DNA of 7,728 nucleotides from CAVTZP01 sp964456815 (GCA_964456815.1 CAYWCO010000057.1:1-7728); one strand, 5' to 3'; shown: positions 1 through 6,864, counted from the stretch's first letter. The notes: a model not told the origin generated them from the sequence alone. Program-made: numbers and translations.

Positions 1-50
1 CCCTCAAAGGCTTTGCTTCTAACACTCTCTTTATTTGCCCCTCCTAGACA

Positions 51-73
51 CCCCGCTTTCGGGGGAGGGAGGG
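51..73. repeat. GC-rich hairpin in the gap before ribF
   Basis: CCCCG (51-55) and CGGGG (60-64) can form a 5-bp stem around a CTTT loop, followed by a purine run of GGGAGG type to base 73. An alternative pairing joins CCCTCC (39-44) with GGAGGG (64-69). No T tract follows on the plus strand, so it is a poor intrinsic terminator for an upstream plus-strand gene. Its purine/pyrimidine-strand character resembles the hairpins at 6424-6502 and 6956-7040, and it may be a decayed relative. The rest of bases 1-95 shows no supportable gene or riboswitch. Confidence 0.4.
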
Positions 74-95
74 AAGAAAAAGATATGTTAAAAAA

Positions 96-124
96 TTGAC
101 GCTCAGATAGGGTTATGCTAGGAT
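96..124 (+). promoter_or_regulatory. sigma-70 type promoter of ribF-tyrS
   Basis: TTGACG at 96-101 and TAGGAT at 119-124 are separated by exactly 17 bases, and TGC immediately before the -10 gives an extended -10 element. Transcription would begin near 131-132, one or two bases before the ribF ATG at 133. The mRNA would then be essentially leaderless. An alternative reading is that AGGA (120-123), nine bases before the ATG, is a weak ribosome site on a transcript from further upstream. Confidence 0.6.
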
Positions 125-132
125 AAATTGCT

Positions 133-1059
133 ATGGAAGAAGAGCTGGCAGGGTTATCACCGGCTAAAGATATGCTATTGACCATCGGCGTTTTTGACGG
201 CGTTCACCTCGGTCATAAACACCTGATTTCCCAGTTAAAGGAGCTTTCCCGCCAGCAGGGACTGCTCAGCGGCGTGGTAACCTTTCGCCAGCACCCCCAG
301 GAGGTGCTAGCCCCCCAGACCAGGCTCCCCTTTCTGACCAACATCACCCAGAGAATAAACCTCCTCAAGGGCGAAGGCGTTGACGCCGTTATTCCCTTAT
401 CTTTTACCCCGGAGTTAGCCCGGCTCAGCGCCCAGCAGTTCCTTGGCCTGCTGCAGAAATACCTCAGGATGTGGGGGGTGGTAATTGGGCCTGACTTCGC
501 CTTAGGAAAAAATAGAGAGGGGGATACCGAGACCCTGCGCCGGCTGGGGCAGGAAATGGGCTTCAGTGTAACCGTAGTGCCCCCGCTAACAATAGACGGC
601 GAGGTGGTAAGCAGCACCGCCATCAGGAAGGCTCTGGCCCAGGGTGACATGAAACGGGTGCAGAAGCTGGCGGGGCGTCCCTTCAGCCTTCACGGACATG
701 TCGTCACCGGGGCGGGGCGGGGCATAAAGCTGGGCTTCCCCACCGCCAACCTGGAGATAGAGCCGGAACAGGCTCTCCCCCCTGACGGCGTCTATATCAG
801 CCAGGCTCGCCTTGACGACCAGAGCTATCTCTCGGTGACCAACATCGGCAAGCGCCCTACCTTTGACAATAACGAGCGCACGGTGGAGGTCTATCTCCTT
901 GACTACGATAGCGAGCTACGCGTACGGGAGCTGGAGATTGATATTTTAGAGCGACTCCGCGGCGAGAAAAAATTCGAAACTGCGGAAGAGCTTAAGAAAC
1001 AGATAGCACAGGATGTAGAACAGGGAAGAGCCTTACTAAAAAGCCGAGGTGGAAACTAG
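133..1059 (+). CDS. ribF: bifunctional riboflavin kinase / FAD synthetase RibF
   Basis: Cytoplasmic enzyme that phosphorylates riboflavin to FMN and adenylylates FMN to FAD. The N-terminal nucleotidyltransferase domain (about residues 14-170) has the GVFDGVHLGH signature at 19-28, with the HxxH pair H25/H28, and SSTAIR at 160-165. The C-terminal riboflavin kinase domain (about 180-303) shows GFPTAN at 201-206 and a conserved acidic residue E252 in the TVEVYLLD strand. Length 308 is normal for the family. An in-frame TAA at 124-126 excludes a longer ATG start; ATG at 172 (residue 14) is a possible but less likely alternative. The usual Asn after the first Gly of the motif is Val here. No FMN riboswitch fits upstream. 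tyrS follows after two bases, so the two are very probably co-transcribed. Confidence 0.95.
   Translation: MEEELAGLSPAKDMLLTIGVFDGVHLGHKHLISQLKELSRQQGLLSGVVTFRQHPQEVLAPQTRLPFLTNITQRINLLKGEGVDAVIPLSFTPELARLSAQQFLGLLQKYLRMWGVVIGPDFALGKNREGDTETLRRLGQEMGFSVTVVPPLTIDGEVVSSTAIRKALAQGDMKRVQKLAGRPFSLHGHVVTGAGRGIKLGFPTANLEIEPEQALPPDGVYISQARLDDQSYLSVTNIGKRPTFDNNERTVEVYLLDYDSELRVRELEIDILERLRGEKKFETAEELKKQIAQDVEQGRALLKSRGGN
1046..1052 (+). promoter_or_regulatory. ribosome binding site of tyrS
   Basis: GAGGTGG lies inside the last codons of ribF, nine bases before the tyrS ATG at 1062. It supports that start and translation from the ribF transcript. Confidence 0.75.
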
Positions 1060-1061
1060 CC

Positions 1062-2399
1062 ATGCCTATTGATGACACCAATTATCTGCTAAAGCGGGGG
1101 GTGGCTGAAATCATCGTTGAGGATGAGATGCAGGAGCTACTGCGCTCGGGCAAAAAGCTGCGGCTGAAGGAGGGGTTTGACCCCAGCTTCCCCGACATCC
1201 ACCTCGGTCATATGGTAGCCCTGCGCAAACTACGCCAGTTCCAGGAACTGGGGCACCAGATTGTTCTCATCGTTGCTGATTGGACGGCACAGATTGGCGA
1301 CCCCAGCGGCATGTCCGCCACCCGACCCATGCTCTCCATAGAACAGGTCAAGGCTAACGCCGAGACCTACATGCAGCAGTTCTTCACCATAGTTGATAAG
1401 AAAAAGACTGAAATCAGGTGGCAGAGCGAGTGGTTCGGCAAATTTACCCTTACCGATATTATCCAGCTCACCAGCAAGTTCACCGTCGCCCAGTTTCTAG
1501 CCAGAGACGACTTCAGCAAGAGATACAAAGAAGAACGCCCCATCGCCCTGACCGAGCTGCTCTACCCCCTCCTCCAGGCATATGATTCGGTGGCGATTGA
1601 GGCTGATGTTGAATTCGGCGGCACCGACCAGAAGTTTAACTTCCTGGTGGGGAGGGAGCTTCAGTCCATGGTGGGGCAGCGCCCCCAGCAGTGCTTTATG
1701 GTTCCCCTCCTCGTTGGCACCGACGGCAGCCAGAAGATGAGCAAAAGCCTGGGTAATTATATCGGCGTGGCTGAGCCGCCTGAGGAGATATACGGCAAGG
1801 CAATGTCCATCCCCGACAGCCTTATCCTAAACTACCTTGAGCTGCTGACCGACGTCCCGGATAAGGAACTGGCTGAATTCAAGAAGGAGCTTGAGAATAA
1901 AGCCCTTAACCCGATGACGCTCAAAAAGCGCCTGGCCAGGGAGATTATAACCCAGCTCTATGACCAAAAAGCAGCCGCCGAAGCCGAGGCGCACTTTGAA
2001 AGAACGGTGCAGAAGAGAGAAACGCCGGAAGAGATAGCCGAATGTCGCATCTCATTTACCGACGTTGGGAAAGTAATTAGAAGAACAATATCGAAGGACT
2101 TGGAAGAGGCACGATTCCCTTTTGACGAAGTTGCGACACCACCGGCAGAGAGTGTAGATGAAGCCAGAAGAACTGGCATGAAGATTTACCGGTTGGATGA
2201 ATACGATATTAGTAGCATAATTGTAGCCACTGGCCAAGCCAAGAGCCGCAGCGAGGCTAACCGCCTGATTGCTCAGGGGGCAGTGAGCATAGACGGCGAA
2301 AAGGTAACCAGCAATATAGCCCCATTAAAAAGTGGCAGCATTATCAAGGTGGGCAAACGCCGCTTCGCCAGGGTAATTAACACCGATACATCACACTAG
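1062..2399 (+). CDS. tyrS: tyrosyl-tRNA synthetase with an enlarged linker before the S4 domain
   Basis: Class I aminoacyl-tRNA synthetase that activates tyrosine with ATP and transfers it to tRNA-Tyr in the cytoplasm. The Rossmann catalytic domain carries HLGH at 47-50 (in FDPSFPDIHLGH) and KMSKS at 225-229. The motif VEFGGTDQKFN is typical of TyrRS. A C-terminal S4 RNA-binding domain runs from about 382 to 441 (KSRSEANRLIAQGAVSIDGEKV). At 445 residues it is longer than the roughly 400-420 usual for this HLGH branch. The excess seems to be residues 328-377, between PEEIAE and the S4 domain. That stretch is about 47% GC by hand count, while a 60-base sample of the catalytic part (1681-1740) is about 62%. 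The start is supported by the GAGGTGG site. The 3' end overlaps the convergent DUF1015 gene by nine bases. Confidence 0.95.
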   Translation: MPIDDTNYLLKRGVAEIIVEDEMQELLRSGKKLRLKEGFDPSFPDIHLGHMVALRKLRQFQELGHQIVLIVADWTAQIGDPSGMSATRPMLSIEQVKANAETYMQQFFTIVDKKKTEIRWQSEWFGKFTLTDIIQLTSKFTVAQFLARDDFSKRYKEERPIALTELLYPLLQAYDSVAIEADVEFGGTDQKFNFLVGRELQSMVGQRPQQCFMVPLLVGTDGSQKMSKSLGNYIGVAEPPEEIYGKAMSIPDSLILNYLELLTDVPDKELAEFKKELENKALNPMTLKKRLAREIITQLYDQKAAAEAEAHFERTVQKRETPEEIAECRISFTDVGKVIRRTISKDLEEARFPFDEVATPPAESVDEARRTGMKIYRLDEYDISSIIVATGQAKSRSEANRLIAQGAVSIDGEKVTSNIAPLKSGSIIKVGKRRFARVINTDTSH

Positions 2400-3698
2400 C
2401 CGGTGCAAGACCAGCCCCGCCGGCGCCTTGGGATAGAAGTAGGTTGATTTTCTCGGCATCCTGTCGCCAGCATCAGCGATGGCTTTAATCACCTCCGGCT
2501 TAACCGGGCTCAAGAGAAAGGCGAGCTGGTATTCCTTCTCCACTACCCTGTTGACCGCATCCTCCCTGCTATAAGTATAGCCAAGGTTCGCCTCCTCACC
2601 ACCCTCCACCCCCAAAAGCTTCTCCAGTATGACATGGTCAAGCACGCTGACATTTAGTTTCTTATAAAGCTCGGAGTGAAAGTAGGGCATCAACTCGCTG
2701 GCGGCGGCAGGGTCACGCAGGCTCAATATGAGAAGGCTGCCCTCGGTGGCGCCAAGGACAACCAACCTGAATTCATCTCTCTCCCCATCACCCAGTAGAG
2801 CGTCAACCTGCTGCCAGACACCGGGTTTATTAAGAGGCAGTTCCTCTACCTCAAAGAACGACTTTAAGCCGCCCGGTAGCCGGCTCAGGGCTGCCCGCGA
2901 CAGTCCCCTGAGCAGCCGATGCGGGGGTAGAATTAAAAGCCCGGGGTCGGAGAAATCCACCAGCGCCATCATGACAAAATTAAACGCCTCATCCCCGGAG
3001 GCTAATGAAGAGCAGGCGTGCCTCTCCCGCTTATAGGTAAGGGCGCTCTCGTAGCGATGGTGCCCATCAGCAATATAGAGCGGCTGGCGGGCTAAGCTGG
3101 CTGATAGCTTTTCAGTAACCTCAGGCTCGGTGATAGCCCAGACCCTATGCCCTTCTCCGCCGGCAAGGCTAATTACAGGCTGGTTTTGCTCCTGCTCAGC
3201 CAGCAGCGAGGAGACCTGCTTTCCTTGGTCATAAAACAAAGCAAGAATAGGGCTGGTATTAGCCTGAAGTGCCCAGAGCAGGCTCAAGCGGTCAGACTTG
3301 TGCTCAACCAGGGTACCCTCGTGGGGGCGGACTACCATCCTGTCCCACTCCTCCAACCTGACGCCGGCGATTATACCACGGCGTTTATACTCCCTCCCCC
3401 CATAGGAGAAATAATGGTCGTGGAGATAGACAGCCGGCTTTTCATCAGCGACGAGTACGCCCTGCTCCAGCCACTGCGCTAAGATAGCTGCGGAGCGGGT
3501 ATATCTATTGTCGGTGGGCGTATCCTGAGGCAACCCTCGCCCAAACTCAATCTGGACGAAGTTATATGAACTCCGATGATAGAGCTCCTGCTGCAACTGG
3601 GGGGTGATAATATCATAGGGGGGGCAGATAACGTCGGCTAGGTCTTTAGCCAGCCCCTGATTATAACGCACCCCCCGGAAGGGATGAATTTCAGCCAC
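2391..3698 (-). CDS. DUF1015 family protein, possible kinase-like function unknown
   Basis: A 435-residue soluble protein recognised as DUF1015 by its N-terminus (IHPFRGVRYN at 4-13, then CPPYD at 25-29), RPHEGT at 124-129 and ADGHHRYESAL around D211-H214-R215. No signal peptide or membrane segment is visible. The biochemical role of this family is not firmly established. The DGHHR loop recalls the DGH(H/T)R motif of ParB/sulfiredoxin-fold free serine kinases (SerK, SbnI), so a phosphotransfer role is a guess from motif likeness only. The start is GTG at 3698, chosen because AAAGGGG lies five bases upstream and the family N-terminus begins at once. The gene is divergent from ligA and convergent with tyrS, so it is probably a single-gene unit with its own promoter. 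No intrinsic terminator is visible at its 3' end. Confidence 0.88.
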   Translation of the reverse strand: MAEIHPFRGVRYNQGLAKDLADVICPPYDIITPQLQQELYHRSSYNFVQIEFGRGLPQDTPTDNRYTRSAAILAQWLEQGVLVADEKPAVYLHDHYFSYGGREYKRRGIIAGVRLEEWDRMVVRPHEGTLVEHKSDRLSLLWALQANTSPILALFYDQGKQVSSLLAEQEQNQPVISLAGGEGHRVWAITEPEVTEKLSASLARQPLYIADGHHRYESALTYKRERHACSSLASGDEAFNFVMMALVDFSDPGLLILPPHRLLRGLSRAALSRLPGGLKSFFEVEELPLNKPGVWQQVDALLGDGERDEFRLVVLGATEGSLLILSLRDPAAASELMPYFHSELYKKLNVSVLDHVILEKLLGVEGGEEANLGYTYSREDAVNRVVEKEYQLAFLLSPVKPEVIKAIADAGDRMPRKSTYFYPKAPAGLVLHRLV

Positions 3699-3703
3699 GC
3701 TTA

Positions 3704-3710
3704 CCCCTTT
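3704..3710 (-). promoter_or_regulatory. ribosome binding site of the DUF1015 gene
   Basis: Minus-strand AAAGGGG, five bases before the GTG codon at 3698. It decides in favour of the non-ATG start. Confidence 0.65.
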
Positions 3711-3724
3711 CTTTATATATGGAC

Positions 3725-3733
3725 ATTATACCA
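3725..3733 (-). promoter_or_regulatory. extended -10 promoter of the DUF1015 gene
   Basis: The minus strand reads TGG followed by TATAAT (plus coordinates 3733 down to 3725), a perfect extended -10. The hexamer 17 bases upstream (3748-3753, minus TAGCGG) is a poor -35. Initiation near 3718 would give a leader of about 20 bases containing the ribosome site. Confidence 0.6.
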
Positions 3734-3760
3734 ATTTATATTTCTCACCGCTACAAACTA

Positions 3761-3769
3761 TGCTATACT
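3761..3769 (+). promoter_or_regulatory. extended -10 promoter of ligA-pth
   Basis: TGC followed by TATACT gives an extended -10. The hexamer 17 bases upstream (3741-3746, TTTCTC) is weak. Initiation near 3776 would give a leader of about 25 bases before ATG 3801, with no purine-rich ribosome site in it. The upstream half overlaps that of the divergent DUF1015 promoter. Confidence 0.55.
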
Positions 3770-3800
3770 TGAACTACAATTATTCGCTTTCTGATTTCAC

Positions 3801-5852
3801 ATGGACTTGGGCAAGGTAAAGCAAAGAGTAGAGCATCTCAGGGCTGAGATAAACCATCATAACTATCGCTACCATGTTTTAGACAGCCCCGAGATTTCCG
3901 ACGCCGAATACGACGAGCTAATGCGGGAGCTGAAAAGTCTGGAGGAGGAGCACCCCCAGTTCCTGACCCCAGACTCACCCACCCAGCGGGTGGGGGCGGC
4001 GCCGGTGGAAGCCTTCGGCATAGTCGAGCACCCCTACCCCCTGCTATCCCTGGGCAATGCCTTCTCCGAGGACGAGCTTCTAGCCTGGCACACCCGAATC
4101 TCAAAGCTGGCGGACGGCGGGGGGTTCAACCTTGCCGGCGAGCATAAGATTGACGGCCTGGCGGTGGCGCTGACCTACGTTAACGGCAGTTTTACCAGGG
4201 GGGCTACCCGCGGCGACGGCTTCCGCGGTGAGGATATTACCCAGAACCTGAGGACCGTCAGGAGCATCCCCCTCTCCGCATCCAAGGATGCCCCACCCCG
4301 CTTTGAGGTGCGGGGGGAGGTCTATCTACCCAAAGCCGGCTTTCATAAATTAAACCAGGAGCGAGCCAGCGAAGGTCTGCCCCTCTTTGCCAACCCCAGG
4401 AACGCCGCCGCCGGCTCGGTGCGCCAGCTTGACCCGCGCATCACCGCCAAGCGCCCGCTTGATATCTATATCTACATGCTGGGATATGCCGAGGGCAAAG
4501 CCACCCCCACCACCCACTGGGAGACCATGGAGTACCTGAAGTCGCTTGGCTTCAAGGTAAACCCCAACAACGAGCTGCTTGCCGGCATTGAACAGGTTGA
4601 AGGCTATTACTCCAAGTGGGCTGAGAAAAGGGAGAGCCTCCCCTACGAAGCCGACGGCGTTGTGGTCAAGGTAAACCAGTTTGACCTCCAGGAACGGATG
4701 GGAAACATCGGCCATGAGCCGAGATGGGCTATCGCCTACAAGTTCCCCGCCATCCAGAGCACCACCCGCCTGATTGATATCGGCATCAGCGTGGGCAGGA
4801 CGGGCACCCTTAACCCCTACGCCATTTTAGAGCCGGTCTCGGTGGGCGGGGTAACCATCAAAAGCGCCGCCCTGCATAATGAGGATGACATCAGACGAAA
4901 GGACATCCGCATCGGCGATAGCGTTATTGTCCAGCGGGCGGGCGAGGTGATACCCGAGGTCATCGGGCCGGTCAAGAGCAAGCGGAGGGGAAAGCAAAAG
5001 GAATTCAACCTCCTGGAGAAGATATTTGACCGCAAAAAGCGGCGCCCTGCCTGCCCGGTGTGCGGGGCGGAGGTCTTTAAGCCCGAGGGGGAGGTTATGT
5101 ACTACTGCTCCAATGCCGCCTGCCCCGCCCAGATTCAAGAACGGCTGGAGCACTTCGTCTCCCGGGGAGGCATGGATATCAGGGGCATCGGCGAATCAAA
5201 CAGCGCCCTCTTGCTGCAGGAAGGGCTGGTCAAAGACGTGGCTGACCTCTACGAACTCAAGGACAAGGACAAGAAGGAAAAACTTCTGGGCCTGGAGAGG
5301 ATGGCGGAGAAGAGCGTAGACAATATGCTCAGCGCCATTGAGAAGAGCAGGGACAGGCCGCTGGCAAGGCTTATCTTCGCCCTGGGCATACGCCATGTCG
5401 GCGAGGAGATGGCAGAAATTTTAGCCGGGCACTTCGGCAGCATGGATAAGCTGGCTAAAGCCTCCAGAGAGGAACTTATATCACTCCCCACCGTAGGACC
5501 CAAGATTGCCGACAGCATTACTGCCTTCTTCAGGCTGGAGGAAAATAGAAAAATCGTGGCACGGCTGAAAAAAGCGGGCGTTAAACTGGAAGAAAAGGAG
5601 GTCAAGCCGGAGGAACTGCCCCTTGCCGGTCTGGAGTTTGTCATTACCGGCAGGCTGGAAAACTTCTCCCGACCGGAGGCTGAGGCGAAGATAAAAGCCC
5701 TCGGCGGCTCAACCGGGAGCAGTGTCACCAAAAAGACCACCCACCTGGTGGTGGGGGCTGACCCCGGCTCCAAGCTGGCAAAAGCCCGGGAGCTGGGCAC
5801 AAAGCAAATTACCGAAGAGGAGTTACTCCGTCTTCTAAGGCAAAAGGGATGA
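3801..5852 (+). CDS. ligA: NAD-dependent DNA ligase LigA
   Basis: Seals nicks in duplex DNA during replication and repair, using NAD+ to form a ligase-AMP intermediate. All expected domains appear in order in 683 residues. Domain Ia has the NMN-binding set Y24, H25, D34, Y37 and D38. The adenylation domain has KIDG with catalytic K116 and EADGVVVK at 283-290. The OB fold lies around 330-395. A Cys4 zinc finger uses C418, C421, C436 and C441. Helix-hairpin-helix repeats occupy about 450-600, and a BRCT domain runs from 606 to the end. The start matches the family N-terminus (a helical lead into INHHNYRYHVLD), although no Shine-Dalgarno sequence precedes it. pth overlaps its stop by four bases, so the two are translationally coupled. 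The enzyme looks intact. Confidence 0.97.
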   Translation: MDLGKVKQRVEHLRAEINHHNYRYHVLDSPEISDAEYDELMRELKSLEEEHPQFLTPDSPTQRVGAAPVEAFGIVEHPYPLLSLGNAFSEDELLAWHTRISKLADGGGFNLAGEHKIDGLAVALTYVNGSFTRGATRGDGFRGEDITQNLRTVRSIPLSASKDAPPRFEVRGEVYLPKAGFHKLNQERASEGLPLFANPRNAAAGSVRQLDPRITAKRPLDIYIYMLGYAEGKATPTTHWETMEYLKSLGFKVNPNNELLAGIEQVEGYYSKWAEKRESLPYEADGVVVKVNQFDLQERMGNIGHEPRWAIAYKFPAIQSTTRLIDIGISVGRTGTLNPYAILEPVSVGGVTIKSAALHNEDDIRRKDIRIGDSVIVQRAGEVIPEVIGPVKSKRRGKQKEFNLLEKIFDRKKRRPACPVCGAEVFKPEGEVMYYCSNAACPAQIQERLEHFVSRGGMDIRGIGESNSALLLQEGLVKDVADLYELKDKDKKEKLLGLERMAEKSVDNMLSAIEKSRDRPLARLIFALGIRHVGEEMAEILAGHFGSMDKLAKASREELISLPTVGPKIADSITAFFRLEENRKIVARLKKAGVKLEEKEVKPEELPLAGLEFVITGRLENFSRPEAEAKIKALGGSTGSSVTKKTTHLVVGADPGSKLAKARELGTKQITEEELLRLLRQKG

Positions 5853-6427
5853 GACTAATCGTCGGCTTAGGTAATCCGGGGCGGGCTTATGCCAATAACC
5901 GCCATAACATTGGCTTTACCTGCATCAATCACCTTGCCCGAAGCCACGGCGTAAAGTTCGACCGAAAGCAGGGTCTTGCCCGAATCGGCACGGGTAAGAT
6001 TGCCGGCAATGAGGTGGTGCTAGCCAAGCCCCAGACCTACGTGAACCTGAGCGGGGAATCGGTGAGCCGGCTGGTTAAAAAGTTTAACACCAGCCTTGAC
6101 GAGCTTGTCATCATTCACGATGACCTTGACCTGCCTCTGGGTAAAATCCGCATCAGCCACGCCAGCAGCTCCGGCGGGCACAAGGGCATTAACTCTATTA
6201 TCGAAGAGCTGGGAAGCCGGGACTTTATTCGCCTTCGGGTCGGCATTGGCAGGCCGGATAAGGCTGAAGCCAGCGAGGATGATATTATCGCCTACGTCCT
6301 CAGCGACTTCACGCCGGAGCAGAAACAAGCCATTACCCCCATCATCCCCAGGGTCAGCGAAGCCATCCTCTGCCTCCTCACCGAGGGGCTGACTACAGCC
6401 ATGAACAAATATAATAGGGATTCTTAA
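5849..6427 (+). CDS. pth: peptidyl-tRNA hydrolase
   Basis: Cleaves the ester bond of peptidyl-tRNA dropped from ribosomes and so recycles tRNA in the cytoplasm. The 192-residue length is typical. Active-site positions matching the E. coli enzyme are N9 (in GLGNPG), H19 (RHNIGF), N66 (QTYVNLSG) and the acidic pair D91/D92 in IIHDDLDLPLG. The segment GGHKGINSI (109-117) has Lys112 where E. coli has Asn114. I believe other family members vary there too, so activity is not in doubt. The ATG overlaps the ligA TGA as ATGA, with AAGG eight bases upstream inside ligA. The stop codon lies within the first bases of the hairpin repeat that terminates the operon. Confidence 0.96.
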   Translation: MRLIVGLGNPGRAYANNRHNIGFTCINHLARSHGVKFDRKQGLARIGTGKIAGNEVVLAKPQTYVNLSGESVSRLVKKFNTSLDELVIIHDDLDLPLGKIRISHASSSGGHKGINSIIEELGSRDFIRLRVGIGRPDKAEASEDDIIAYVLSDFTPEQKQAITPIIPRVSEAILCLLTEGLTTAMNKYNRDS

Positions 6428-6442
6428 CCTCACCCCCTTAAT

Positions 6443-6478
6443 CCCCCTCTCCTTAAAAGGAGAGGGGGAAGATTTTTT
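6443..6478 (+). terminator. intrinsic terminator of ligA-pth
   Basis: CCCCCTCTCC (6443-6452) pairs with GGAGAGGGGG (6459-6468) around a TTAAAA loop, giving a perfect 10-bp stem. A run of six T follows at 6473-6478 after four bases. It lies 16 bases beyond the pth stop. Confidence 0.75.
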
Positions 6479-6480
6479 AA

Positions 6481-6502
6481 AAGAGGGGCTATCGCCCCTC
6501 TT
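6481..6502 (-). terminator. second hairpin, possible minus-strand terminator
   Basis: AAGAGGGGC (6481-6489) and GCCCCTCTT (6494-6502) form a perfect 9-bp stem with a 4-base loop. On the minus strand the stem runs straight into two further T and then A residues, giving only four T in a row. It could stop transcripts from the small membrane gene, but weakly. It is also the second half of the repeat unit. Confidence 0.4.
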
Positions 6503-6537
6503 AAACACCCCTTATTTATTCCTCCTAAAAGACTGGG

Positions 6538-6560
6538 AAAAATCTTCGAGAGAAGCGAAG
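6538..6560 (-). terminator. small terminator-like hairpin after the membrane gene
   Basis: On the minus strand, directly after the TAG at 6564-6562, CTTCG (6560-6556) pairs with CGAAG (6548-6544) around a 7-base loop. ATTTTT follows. The stem is only 5 bp, so termination would be modest. Confidence 0.4.
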
Positions 6561-6561
6561 G

Positions 6562-6849
6562 CTACCGCCTCTCAATGAGACCTAGCAAGCGAATAAATGG
6601 TAACCACAGGATAAAAAATTGTATGAGCAACGAAAGAAGTGCGAGTAATTTCAAATAGTCCGAAGCGGTATTAAACCAAGAAAGTGATGACGTAACCGCT
6701 AGTGCTCCGAATGCTAGAGAGAGAAAAAGAAGGATACTATCCCGCTTGCCAAGGGCTGTCTTCGCTAATCCAATCACAATACCAGCCATTGTGATGAAGA
6801 CGGCAGAAGTTGTCATTATCCCTGTCATAAACTCCACTGGATACTGCAT
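6562..6849 (-). CDS. small three-helix membrane protein of unknown function
   Basis: I do not recognise this 95-residue protein. Three hydrophobic segments are visible at about 8-29, 39-58 and 66-90. The charges K30, K35 and R36 lie between the first two helices, and R87, R94 and R95 are at the end. The positive-inside rule predicts an outside N-terminus, an outside loop near NTASDY (60-65) and a cytoplasmic C-terminus. There is no signal peptide or enzymatic motif. It is very likely real: a perfect consensus promoter and an ideal Shine-Dalgarno sequence precede it. GC is about 43% by hand count, clearly below its neighbours, and it stands alone between inverted repeat units. Those facts hint at recent acquisition, but AT-rich hydrophobic codons could lower GC by themselves. 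It might be a small transporter partner, a holin-like protein or a regulatory membrane peptide; nothing in the sequence decides. Confidence 0.75.
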   Translation of the reverse strand: MQYPVEFMTGIMTTSAVFITMAGIVIGLAKTALGKRDSILLFLSLAFGALAVTSSLSWFNTASDYLKLLALLSLLIQFFILWLPFIRLLGLIERR

Positions 6850-6856
6850 AATTTAC

Positions 6857-6864
6857 TCACCTCC
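6857..6864 (-). promoter_or_regulatory. ideal ribosome binding site of the membrane gene
   Basis: Minus-strand GGAGGTGA matches the 16S anti-Shine-Dalgarno over eight bases and stands seven bases before ATG 6849. It is the strongest ribosome site in the window. Confidence 0.85.

Larger units (their letters stand above)
6424..6502 (+). repeat. double-hairpin repeat unit, left copy
   Basis: The unit begins TTAACCT over the pth stop codon. It then has CCCCTTA, a pyrimidine-to-purine hairpin (6443-6468) and a purine-to-pyrimidine hairpin (6481-6502). The reverse complement of 6956-7040 shows the same elements in the same order: AACCT, CCCCTTA, CCCCCT..CCTT paired with AAGG..AGGGGG, then the second hairpin. 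The two are inverted copies of one repeat, with diverged arms and compensating changes. I see no clear target-site duplication outside them. Confidence 0.65.

Noticed and set aside
1..31. Possible start of a divergent minus-strand gene (GTG near 27-25 after AGGAGGGG) or tail of an upstream plus-strand gene
   Set aside because: Only about nine codons would be visible. The spacing from AGGAGGGG is long, and that purine run belongs to the hairpin region. Too little sequence to support either.
1..132. FMN riboswitch before ribF
   Set aside because: The predicted transcript starts at 131-132, and the region lacks the multi-helix arrangement and conserved elements of an RFN element.
213..650. 145-residue minus-strand ORF inside ribF
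   Set aside because: A shadow of ribF with Ser/Arg/Pro-rich, low-complexity translation and no family motif.
3147..3482. 111-residue plus-strand ORF inside the DUF1015 gene
   Set aside because: Antisense to a clear DUF1015 coding region; no promoter, ribosome site or recognisable motif.
5249..5800. 183-residue minus-strand ORF inside ligA
   Set aside because: It is antisense to the helix-hairpin-helix and BRCT regions of an intact ligA. Its serine/leucine-rich composition is what reading Glu/Lys-rich coding sequence backwards gives, and it has no ribosome site.
6020..6508. 162-residue minus-strand ORF across pth and the terminator repeat
   Set aside because: Its first codons lie in the hairpin repeat and the rest is antisense to conserved pth. 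It is explained by codon bias in pth.
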